Positions 1-6,583 of a stretch of 16,758 bases of DNA are shown here, in pieces. Where the stretch lies: assembly GCA_021816545.1 (NCBI GenBank), contig JAKAXP010000020.1, positions 1 to 16,758 of the forward strand. Reading direction: 5' to 3'. The translations under genes were made by a program, and so were the position numbers. The DNA is from Bacteroidota bacterium. Lineage in GTDB: Bacteria > Bacteroidota > Bacteroidia > Bacteroidales > VadinHA17. Under the pieces are notes generated by a model. It was not told the DNA's origin. It ran no database searches and worked only from the letters and a program-made list of their open reading frames with translations. How positions within the stretch are numbered: the stretch's first letter is position 1; every line of letters starts with the position of its first letter.

Positions 1-654
1 CTTGGTGAAGAAACCGTTGATCTGCTCTGGTCAAACGGACTTATTCACAATGTGGCTGACCTGTATTATCTTAAACACGAACAGCTTGCAGCACTTGACA
101 GGATGGGTGACAAGTCAGCTTCAAATATCATTTCGTCGCTGAAAGAGTCACTTTCCGCTCCCTGGAACAGGAAACTGTTTGCCCTGGGCATCAGGCATGT
201 GGGTGAGACTGTGGCAAAAACCCTGGCAGGCGCATTTCCTGACATTGACAGGCTTATGAATGCCAGGGAGGAGGAACTGCTGTCACTGCCGGATATCGGT
301 CCCCGCATCAGTGCCAGTGTCAGGGAGTACTTCACCGACAATGACAACATTGAGATAATAGGCCGGCTTAAGGCAGCCGGAATGACATTTGAAGGAGCCC
401 CGCAGACAGCATCGGCCACCGGCCCGCTGGCGGGTAAAACAGTGGTGGTCAGCGGCACCTTTGAGGGTTTCACCCGTGACGGCATCAAGGCAGCCATTGA
501 GGCTGCAGGTGGAAGGGCTGCAGGGTCGGTCTCGGGAAGCACCTCATTCATCGTGGCAGGAAACGATATGGGCCCGGCAAAGCGGGCAAAGGCTGAATCA
601 CTCGGAATTCCGATAATTACAGAGGAGGAGTTCGTCAAAATGATAAAAGAATAA
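1..654 (+). CDS. ligA: NAD-dependent DNA ligase, C-terminal part (5' end outside window)
   Basis: The reading frame is open from base 1 and ends at TAA 652-654, leaving 217 residues of the C-terminus. LigA seals nicks using NAD+, joining Okazaki fragments and finishing repair. The visible part begins at the end of the OB/zinc-finger region (LGEETVDLLW). A helix-hairpin-helix region follows, with motifs such as ALGIRHVGETVAKTLAG and LPDIGPRISASV. A BRCT domain fills the last 78 or so residues (GKTVVVSGTFEGFTRDG to the end). The adenylation domain and catalytic lysine lie upstream and cannot be checked. The order HhH then BRCT and the sequence similarity make the family assignment firm. No terminator is evident in the 49 bases before the next gene, so read-through is possible. 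Confidence 0.95.
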   Translation, partial: LGEETVDLLWSNGLIHNVADLYYLKHEQLAALDRMGDKSASNIISSLKESLSAPWNRKLFALGIRHVGETVAKTLAGAFPDIDRLMNAREEELLSLPDIGPRISASVREYFTDNDNIEIIGRLKAAGMTFEGAPQTASATGPLAGKTVVVSGTFEGFTRDGIKAAIEAAGGRAAGSVSGSTSFIVAGNDMGPAKRAKAESLGIPIITEEEFVKMIKE

Positions 655-688
655 TCCGTTCTGTAATCCTGTTAAAACAAAAAATCTA

Positions 689-696
689 TACGTTTG
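689..696 (+). promoter_or_regulatory. Candidate -7 promoter element for the DUF6913-like gene
   Basis: TACGTTTG matches the Bacteroidota -7 consensus TAnnTTTG. No clear TTG sits 19-21 bases upstream. Initiation about 5-8 bases downstream would fall almost on the ATG at 704, leaving a leader of only a few bases, or about 13 bases if translation starts at the ATG at 713. The motif match is visible; the function is inferred. Confidence 0.35.
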
Positions 697-703
697 CATT
701 CTT

Positions 704-1270
704 ATGGGACTTATGGTCAGTTTAAGGTTGAAAGCCGGCAGGATGATGCTTCACAGGCGCCTCACAGCCCTGAGGAGGATGAAGCAGGATTTTAACCTTG
801 ACAGTGTCAAAAAGGTCGGTATACTCTGGGACGCCTCCTTTGAGAATGAATTTCAGCATCTTGCAGCTCTGAACCGGCAGCTTGCCGAGGCAGGCAAATC
901 AGTGGAAGTGCTTGCCTGGATCCCCGGGAAAAGCGTTCCTGACAGGCTTACCGGGCTTTCATACATGAAATTCCTCAGAAAAAGTGACCTGAACTGGGCC
1001 TTTTTCCCGGTTTCTGAAGATGCCCGGAAATTTGCCGAAAAAAAGTTTGACCTGCTCATTGACATCAATCCCTCATCGCTGTTTCAGCTCGCTGCCCTTT
1101 CTGCACTCTCCCCTGCCTCAATGAAGGTGGGGCCGGATATGAACGGCGAACCGGAGAATTCTCCGTATGACCTCATGATCAAGGCGCCCAAACCGTTCAG
1201 TGTTGCCTTTTTCCTTGAACATGTCATGTACTACCTCTCCCTCATCGGGAACCCGGATTCGAGGGCATGA
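704..1270 (+). CDS. DUF6913-like conserved Bacteroidota protein
   Basis: This is a 188-residue protein of unknown function. It resembles the DUF6913 family, a small cytoplasmic family I associate with Bacteroidota genomes near ligA or dapA; that assignment is from memory of the family. The N-terminus is basic (RLKAGRMMLHRRLTALRRMK), followed by alternating strand and helix segments: VGILWDASFENEFQHL, a VEVLAWIPGK strand, FDLLIDINPS, and a C-terminal helix (FFLEHVMYYLSLIG). There is no signal peptide, no membrane segment and no recognisable catalytic motif. The start is uncertain: ATG 704 is used here, but ATG 713 is in frame and gives a more normal leader after the candidate promoter at 689-696. 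Neither has a Shine-Dalgarno site. The gene is convergent with secA. Confidence 0.8.
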   Translation: MGLMVSLRLKAGRMMLHRRLTALRRMKQDFNLDSVKKVGILWDASFENEFQHLAALNRQLAEAGKSVEVLAWIPGKSVPDRLTGLSYMKFLRKSDLNWAFFPVSEDARKFAEKKFDLLIDINPSSLFQLAALSALSPASMKVGPDMNGEPENSPYDLMIKAPKPFSVAFFLEHVMYYLSLIGNPDSRA

Positions 1271-1277
1271 AAAGAGA

Positions 1278-1304
1278 ACCCGGCAAAGCACCTCCCTGCC
1301 GGGT
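1278..1304 (-). terminator. Hairpin between convergent DUF6913-like gene and secA
   Basis: ACCCGGCA (1278-1285) and TGCCGGGT (1297-1304) form a perfect 8-bp stem with an 11-base loop. On the minus strand the stem is followed by a moderately U-rich TTCTCTTTT, which suits termination of secA 55 bases past its stop. On the plus strand only AAATCATAAT follows, so it is weaker for the upstream gene, though it begins 8 bases after that gene's stop. It may serve both strands. Confidence 0.55.
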
Positions 1305-1358
1305 AAATCATAATCTATACAATGTCAAAGGTGAACCGCCGGTAAGCGGTATGCAGTA

Positions 1359-4300
1359 TCAAGCACCTGCAGAATCAGCAAGTCCCTGTCCGTGACAGTG
1401 CTTGTATTTCTTGCCGCTGCCGCACGGGCACGGATCATTCCTCCCAACTTTCTTCTCTACCCTGACAGGGGCCATCTGCTGCTGCCTCTGCTCAGGAGAA
1501 CCTCCTCCTCCGCTGCGGTAACTGTCAAAATCGCTCTTCTGCGTCCTCAGCCTGCTCATGTCTGCCTGTTTGCGGCGCTGGGCCTCCCTGACATTGTCAG
1601 TGGAGGCAGCGGCAGGAATGGTACCCTTCATCAGAAGACTGACGACATCCTGGTTCACCTTGTTAACCATTGTCTTGAACAGCTCAAACGATTCGAACTT
1701 GTAGATGAGCAGCGGATCCTTCTGCTCATATGTGGCATTCTGCACAGCCTGCTTGAGGTCGTCCATCTCCCTCAGGTGTTCGCGCCATGCGTCGTCTATG
1801 GTAGCCAGCACAGATGTCTTCTCAAAGGAACGGAGCAATTCCTTCCCCTGGCTCTCAACGGCAGCTTTAAGGTTGGTGATAACATTGTAGGTGCGGGCTC
1901 CGTCGGTAATTGGCACAACCACATTCTCATATGTAGCTGACATTCTTTCATATACATCCTTGAGAACAGGGAAGGCGGTAGCTGAAATAATATCGCTCTT
2001 GCGCCTGTAGGCCTCAAGAACCTTCGCATATACAGCCTCGACGACCTCATCGTCACTGTTTTTGGTAAACTCTTCCCTTGAAACCGGCGAGTCAACCGAG
2101 AGAGACCTGATCAGTGCAAACTGGAACTCCTCATAATCAGAGGAATCCTTATAGGTTGTTGAGATGTTTTCAGTTACATCATACATCATGTTTGCAATGT
2201 CAACGCTGAGCCTCTCGCCGAGGAGTGCGTGGCGGCGCTTGCTATAGATAACCTCCCTCTGGGAGTTCATCACGTCATCATACTCAAGTAGCCTCTTCCT
2301 GATGCCAAAGTTGTTTTCCTCAACCTTCTTCTGGGCTCTTTCAATTGACTTGGTGATCATCGGGTGCTGTATCATCTCACCGTCCTTGAGCCCCAGCCTG
2401 TCCATGATTCCGGATATTCTCTCCGAGCCGAACAGACGCATCAGGTCGTCCTCCAGCGAGACGAAGAACTGTGATGATCCGGGGTCTCCCTGGCGACCGG
2501 CACGCCCCCTGAGCTGGCGGTCAACGCGCCGGGATTCATGTCTTTCGGTACCGATGATTGCCAGACCGCCTGCCTGCTTGACCTCGGGGGTCAGCTTGAT
2601 GTCAGTTCCGCGGCCTGCCATGTTTGTTGCGATTGTAACAGTGCCTGTCTTGCCTGCCTCCGCAACTATTTCTGCTTCACGCTGGTGCAGCTTCGCATTC
2701 AGCACATTGTGCTTCAGCCCCTTCATCTTCAGCATACGGCTCAGCAGTTCCGATATTTCAACAGAGGTTGTACCAACAAGCACAGGCCTGCCAGCCTTGT
2801 TCAGTTTTACAATCTCGTCAATTACAGCATTGTATTTCTCACGCTTGGTCTTGTATACCAGGTCCTCATGATCTTTCCTGATGACCTGCACATTGGTCGG
2901 AATGACAACCACGTCAAGCTTGTATATGTTCCAGAACTCACCGGCCTCGGTAATGGCAGTACCAGTCATCCCGGCGAGCTTGTGGTACATCCTGAAGTAG
3001 TTCTGCAGTGTAATAGTGGCATAGGTCTGGGTGGCAGCCTCAACCTTCACGTTTTCCTTCGCCTCGATAGCCTGGTGAAGCCCGTCTGAATAACGGCGTC
3101 CCTCAAGGATTCGGCCCGTCTGCTCATCAACTATCTTGACCTTGTTGTCCATTACAACATACTCCACATCCTTCTCGAAGAGTGTATATGCCTTCATGAG
3201 CTGTGTCATGGTGTGAACGCGCTCCGACTTCACTGCAAAGTCCTGAAGAAGCTCGTCCTTGGCCTTCATCCTCTCCTTCTCGTCCCTGACTGTCTTTTCA
3301 ATGTCAGCAATCTTGCTTCCGACATCAGGCAGCACGAAGAAGCTGGAGTCCTCAACAGATGTTGAAATCAGGTCATGACCCTTTTCGGTCAGCTCTATTG
3401 AATTGGCTTTTTCATCTATAACGAAGTAGAGCTCCTCGGTCACTTTGGGCATCTCCTTGGAGTTGTTCTGCATGTAGAAGTTCTCTGTTTTCTGGAGAAG
3501 TGTCCTGACCCCTTCCTCACTGAGATACTTTATGAGTGCGCTGTTTTTGGGCAGACCCTTATATGCTCTCAGCAGGAGCATGCCGCCCTTTTCATTGTCG
3601 CCATCGGCGATAAGCCTCTTCGAGTCTGCAAGGAGCTGTGTCACCAGCTTGCGCTGGGCACTGACAAGCTTCTCCACCTTGAGCTTGTATTCATCGAACT
3701 GTGATGTATCGCTTTTGGCTGTGGGACCCGAGATGATGAGGGGTGTACGGGCATCATCAATAAGGACTGAGTCCACCTCATCAACGATGGCATAATGATG
3801 TTTCCTCTGGACAAGATCCTCGGGATTAATTGCCATGTTGTCACGGAGGTAGTCGAAACCGAACTCGTTGTTGGTACCGAATGTGATATCGGAGTTGTAA
3901 GCCTTGCGGCGGGGGTGCGAGTTGGGCTCATGCTTGTCAATACAGTCGACTGTCAGCCCGTGGAACTCGTACAGCGGGCCCATCCATTCAGAGTCACGTT
4001 TTGAGAGGTAGTCATTGACCGTAACGATATGAACCCCTTTTCCTGCAAGTGCGTTGAGGAATACCGGGAGGGTAGCCACGAGTGTTTTTCCCTCGCCGGT
4101 GGCCATCTCGGCTATCTTACCCTTGTGCAGGGCCACACCGCCAATGAGCTGAACATCATAATGAACCATATCCCAAACGATCTCATTGCCTCCTGCCATC
4201 CAACGGTTCTTCCAGTAAGCCTTGTCCCCTTCCACGGTTATCGAGGGGCGTGTTGCAGCAAGGTTACGGTCCCAGTCCCTGGCTGTTACCTCAAGCACTT

Positions 4301-4679
4301 CGTTCTCCTTGAAACGGCGGGCTGTCTCCTTTACAATTGCAAACGCAACAGGGAGCACCTCGTCGAGCTTTGCTTCAATTTTTTCAAGTATCTGTTTTTC
4401 AAGCTTATCAACCTGATTGTACAGATCTTCCTTACGGTTGACGTCCTCTTCGTTTTCGGCGCTGGCCCTGAGACCGGCAATCTGTTTCTCCTCATCCGAG
4501 ATATGCTCCCGTATTTCACGCTTCAGTTCTGCTGTTCTGTCGCGGAGTGCGTCATTTGACAGGGAGGTAAGGAGAGGGGTCTCCTTCTGTATCTTTTCTA
4601 CAAACGGGTTAATCTCCTTAAGGTCCCTTTCTTCCTTGTTGCCAAGGAAGAGAGTAAGGACTTTGCTGATGATGCTCAT
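1359..4679 (-). CDS. secA: Preprotein translocase ATPase SecA
   Basis: SecA is the cytoplasmic motor that drives unfolded preproteins through SecYEG. At 1,106 residues it is about 200 longer than the 901-residue E. coli protein. Much of the extra length lies after the LIISGP segment (about residues 320-500), as is usual in Bacteroidota. Walker A is MATGEGKT (192-199) and the DEAD-type Walker B is DEVD (300-303). LAGMTGTA lies near 568-575, GRGTDI at 689-694 and QLRGRAGRQGDPGSSQF around 722-738. The C-terminal SEC-C zinc motif is intact: C1084, C1086, C1095, H1096 in CPCGSGKKYKHCHG, which usually binds SecB and phospholipid. A Gly/Gln-rich linker precedes it. ATG 4679 gives the expected N-terminus (MSIISKVLTLFLGNKEERD). 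A candidate promoter lies 27 bases upstream, and the upstream ferritin gene is separated by a strong terminator, so secA is probably transcribed alone. Confidence 0.98.
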   Translation of the reverse strand: MSIISKVLTLFLGNKEERDLKEINPFVEKIQKETPLLTSLSNDALRDRTAELKREIREHISDEEKQIAGLRASAENEEDVNRKEDLYNQVDKLEKQILEKIEAKLDEVLPVAFAIVKETARRFKENEVLEVTARDWDRNLAATRPSITVEGDKAYWKNRWMAGGNEIVWDMVHYDVQLIGGVALHKGKIAEMATGEGKTLVATLPVFLNALAGKGVHIVTVNDYLSKRDSEWMGPLYEFHGLTVDCIDKHEPNSHPRRKAYNSDITFGTNNEFGFDYLRDNMAINPEDLVQRKHHYAIVDEVDSVLIDDARTPLIISGPTAKSDTSQFDEYKLKVEKLVSAQRKLVTQLLADSKRLIADGDNEKGGMLLLRAYKGLPKNSALIKYLSEEGVRTLLQKTENFYMQNNSKEMPKVTEELYFVIDEKANSIELTEKGHDLISTSVEDSSFFVLPDVGSKIADIEKTVRDEKERMKAKDELLQDFAVKSERVHTMTQLMKAYTLFEKDVEYVVMDNKVKIVDEQTGRILEGRRYSDGLHQAIEAKENVKVEAATQTYATITLQNYFRMYHKLAGMTGTAITEAGEFWNIYKLDVVVIPTNVQVIRKDHEDLVYKTKREKYNAVIDEIVKLNKAGRPVLVGTTSVEISELLSRMLKMKGLKHNVLNAKLHQREAEIVAEAGKTGTVTIATNMAGRGTDIKLTPEVKQAGGLAIIGTERHESRRVDRQLRGRAGRQGDPGSSQFFVSLEDDLMRLFGSERISGIMDRLGLKDGEMIQHPMITKSIERAQKKVEENNFGIRKRLLEYDDVMNSQREVIYSKRRHALLGERLSVDIANMMYDVTENISTTYKDSSDYEEFQFALIRSLSVDSPVSREEFTKNSDDEVVEAVYAKVLEAYRRKSDIISATAFPVLKDVYERMSATYENVVVPITDGARTYNVITNLKAAVESQGKELLRSFEKTSVLATIDDAWREHLREMDDLKQAVQNATYEQKDPLLIYKFESFELFKTMVNKVNQDVVSLLMKGTIPAAASTDNVREAQRRKQADMSRLRTQKSDFDSYRSGGGGSPEQRQQQMAPVRVEKKVGRNDPCPCGSGKKYKHCHGQGLADSAGA

Positions 4680-4705
4680 TTACTGTCTTTTTTAAAAAAC
4701 AATCG

Positions 4706-4713
4706 CAAAATTA
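4706..4713 (-). promoter_or_regulatory. Candidate -7 promoter element for secA
   Basis: Read on the minus strand this is TAATTTTG, an exact TAnnTTTG match, lying between the ferritin terminator and the secA start. Initiation a few bases downstream would give a leader of about 20 bases. No good TTG is seen at -33. The leader contains an AT-rich TTTTTTAAAAAA stretch just before the ATG. The assignment rests on motif and position only. Confidence 0.45.
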
Positions 4714-4773
4714 ATACAATTTCCGGTTTCAGCAGGTTTTAATGCCATAATGACAGGCTGCAGGGAAAGAAAC

Positions 4774-4802
4774 AAAAAACCGGGTAGTGACCCCGGTTTT
4801 TT
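4774..4802 (-). terminator. Strong intrinsic terminator after ferritin
   Basis: AAAAAACCGGG (4774-4784) pairs perfectly with CCCGGTTTTTT (4792-4802), giving an 11-bp stem with a 7-base loop. Read leftward it begins 24 bases after the ferritin stop, ends in a U6 run, and is followed by more U-rich sequence (GTTTCTTTCC). This is the classic A-stem-U form, and it should end the dnaX/kinase/regulator/ferritin transcript and insulate secA. Confidence 0.85.
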
Positions 4803-4826
4803 GATGTATATTATGTCAGAAGGTTA

Positions 4827-5315
4827 TTATTTTCCCCTGAGAAACATTATGTCACGGTCAAGGAAGTAGATGCCGTGTTCGCCGGCAAGGCTGATCTTGT
4901 CGAGAATCAGCTGTACGCTTACCTCCTCTTCAACCTGCTCCTTAACGAACCACTGGATCCAGTTTGCGGTTGCATGATCCTTCTCGGCAATGGCTGCCTC
5001 AAGAACCTCGCTGATGCTGGCAGTGATGAACTTCTCGTGTTTCAGCACCTCTGCAAAGAGCTCGGGAATCCCCTTGTACTTCACCGGGGGTTTCTTGAAC
5101 TCGGGAACGACTGCTGAGCCACCGCGCTCATTGACATACTTGATGAATTTGAGCATATGCCCTCTTTCCTCATCAGACTGGGCATAAAGCCATGCGGCGA
5201 TGCCGGCCATTCCTTTTGTCTCTGCCCATGAGGCCATTGCGAGATAGAGGTTTGAGGAGAAACCTTCTCTTTCGATCTGCCTGTTGCAGATTTCTTCTAC
5301 TTTCTTTGTCAACAT
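4827..5315 (-). CDS. ftnA: Bacterial non-heme ferritin (FtnA type)
   Basis: This 162-residue four-helix-bundle protein would assemble into a 24-subunit cage that oxidises Fe2+ and stores it as a mineral core. The ferroxidase residues fall at the same positions as in E. coli FtnA: E17, Y24, E50, H53 and E94, plus Q127 and E130 in the segment VKEQVEEEV. The length is normal for the family. No heme-ligand Met of the bacterioferritin kind is apparent at the expected site, so this is ferritin and not Bfr. ATG 5315 gives the usual N-terminus (MLTKKVEEICNRQIEREGFSS). It lies 58 bases after the regulator gene on the same strand. I see no TAnnTTTG element in that gap, so co-transcription is the simplest reading. 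It ends before a strong terminator. Confidence 0.96.
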   Translation of the reverse strand: MLTKKVEEICNRQIEREGFSSNLYLAMASWAETKGMAGIAAWLYAQSDEERGHMLKFIKYVNERGGSAVVPEFKKPPVKYKGIPELFAEVLKHEKFITASISEVLEAAIAEKDHATANWIQWFVKEQVEEEVSVQLILDKISLAGEHGIYFLDRDIMFLRGK

Positions 5316-5373
5316 ATCATTGAATATTTAATGGTTCATATTTTCCACAGAAACAAGCCAACCCTCATAATGT

Positions 5374-5739
5374 TTATCCCAGCAATTCCTTTACCTTCTG
5401 CACAAGTTCTGAAGGAAGGAACGGTTTTGAAATAACTGCGTCAGCGCCCAGTTTACTGGCCATAAGCAGGTAACTTCCGGGGCCGGCCATACCTCCTCCG
5501 CTGATGGCAATCAGCCGGGCGGAGGGCTTCAGCTCCCTGATCTTCATAATCACCATCAGCCCGTCCTCCTCCGGCATAAGAAGGTCGGTGATAACCAGGT
5601 CAACCACCGACGGCCTGAATTTTGCCAGCGCCTCCCTACCGTCAGCTGCGGCAATGACAGTATACTTTCTTTTCTCGAGGGCATCCCTTAACAGTTCGCG
5701 CAGGGCGGCATCATCCTCTACTATCATTACTCCTGCCAT
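5374..5739 (-). CDS. Stand-alone receiver-domain response regulator (CheY-like)
   Basis: This is a 121-residue protein consisting only of a receiver domain, with no DNA-binding or enzymatic output. The acidic pocket is D9-D10 (VEDD), the phospho-acceptor is D52 (VITDLLMP), the conserved Ser/Thr position is S80 (AISGGG) and the conserved lysine is K105 (ISKPF). All are present, so it should be phosphorylatable. It begins 33 bases after the histidine kinase stop on the same strand, making that kinase its likely donor. With no effector domain it must act by protein contact, as a phosphate shuttle, or as the detached receiver of what is a hybrid kinase elsewhere. The target is not visible. ATG 5739 is the only reasonable start. 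Confidence 0.93.
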   Translation of the reverse strand: MAGVMIVEDDAALRELLRDALEKRKYTVIAAADGREALAKFRPSVVDLVITDLLMPEEDGLMVIMKIRELKPSARLIAISGGGMAGPGSYLLMASKLGADAVISKPFLPSELVQKVKELLG

Positions 5740-5772
5740 AAGATTTTAGTTTTGCTGATCCGGTGCCCGAAG

Positions 5773-6567
5773 TTAATGTTTTTCAGGGACCGGGCCAAAA
5801 AAGACGCCCGGAATGAAAATTTCAAAGGTGGTCCCTTTACCAACGGCCGAGCTTACTGTAATTGTGCCTCCAAGTTCCCTGACAGCATCACTGACGACAG
5901 TCAGGCCAAGCCCGGTACCGTTCTCCTTTCCAACGGAAACAAACGGCCTGAATATCCTGGCAGCAGTGGCTTCATCCATCCCTTTTCCTGTGTCGCTGAT
6001 TCTGACATGAAGGCATTTGCCGGTCTCACCTGTACCAGGTTCCGGTTCGCCTGCCTTATTCCCAAGAGTTACCGTGAGGGTTCCCCCTTTTTCGCTCATG
6101 GCCTGTATTGCATTGAGGATCAGGTTAAGGAAGATCCTGAAGAGCTGTGCCGGGACAGCGCTGACATAAGCTTCGTTAGCTGAGATTCGCCGGGTGATCC
6201 TTATCCCTTCGGGGACTGAAGGCCTGATGAAGTCGATTGTATCTGAAAGCACCGCTGCGACCCTGACGGGAACTTTCTCCTGTGCGGCGCGGCGACTGAG
6301 GTCAAGGAGCTGGCCTGTCAGCATTTTTGCCCTGTCGGCTGCACCGATTATCATCCGGATGTTCCGGTCAGTCTCAGAAGGGCTGTCAAGGCTCCCGAGG
6401 GCCATTTCGCTGTAGCCGTAGATGGTGGTAATCACTGTATTAAGGTCGTGAGCTATGCCTCCGGCCAGGGCGCTGAGCTGTGCTGCCGCGGCCGCATCTG
6501 CGTCTGCATCTGCATCAGGCCGGGGTATCAGGGTGCCCCCTTCTTTGAGTTTCTTACTGCCGCTCAC
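5773..6567 (-). CDS. Soluble histidine kinase, HisKA plus HATPase_c
   Basis: This 264-residue kinase has no membrane segment and no recognisable sensor domain. The H-box carries H40 (GGIAHDLNTVI), of the AHDLN type common in NtrB-like and hybrid kinases. The ATP-binding domain has an N-box with N148/N152 (LNLILNAIQAM), G1 at D192 (DTGKGM), F-box FRPF (206-209) and G2 GTGLGL (217-222), so it looks catalytically complete. The start is GTG 6567 (plus-strand CAC at 6565-6567): an in-frame TAA lies four codons upstream and the next in-frame ATG falls after the H-box. Before the H-box is a low-complexity (Asp-Ala)4 Ala-rich stretch (residues 18-29) in place of a sensor. It starts 16 bases after dnaX, so the two are almost certainly co-transcribed. 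The signal sensed is unknown. Confidence 0.92.
   Translation of the reverse strand: MSGSKKLKEGGTLIPRPDADADADAAAAAQLSALAGGIAHDLNTVITTIYGYSEMALGSLDSPSETDRNIRMIIGAADRAKMLTGQLLDLSRRAAQEKVPVRVAAVLSDTIDFIRPSVPEGIRITRRISANEAYVSAVPAQLFRIFLNLILNAIQAMSEKGGTLTVTLGNKAGEPEPGTGETGKCLHVRISDTGKGMDEATAARIFRPFVSVGKENGTGLGLTVVSDAVRELGGTITVSSAVGKGTTFEIFIPGVFFGPVPEKH
6494..6517 (-). repeat. Four tandem hexamers encoding (Asp-Ala)4 in the kinase N-terminus
   Basis: On the plus strand the units are GCATCT, GCGTCT, GCATCT and GCATCA, in frame with the kinase. They encode the DADADADA run just before the H-box helix. Gain or loss of a unit keeps the frame and would change only the length of the N-terminal tail. Confidence 0.8.
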
Positions 6568-6583
6568 AGGTGATGTTTATGAA

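Noticed and set aside
1335..1350. ACCGC/GCGGT mini-hairpin just after the secA stop
   Set aside because: A 5-bp stem without a U-run is weaker than the 8-bp hairpin at 1278-1304, which better explains termination.
1392..4559. Several long plus-strand open frames opposite secA
   Set aside because: They are shadows of a strongly supported secA and lack any recognisable domain or start context.
5340..5349. TTTTCCACA, one mismatch from a DnaA box, between the regulator and ferritin
   Set aside because: It is isolated, not next to an origin-like region, and expected by chance in a window of this size.
5747..5754. Plus-strand TAGTTTTG between the regulator and kinase genes
   Set aside because: It matches TAnnTTTG but points into the antisense of the kinase with no gene downstream on that strand. 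It shows that the motif occurs by chance in AT-rich gaps, which is why the promoter calls have modest confidence.
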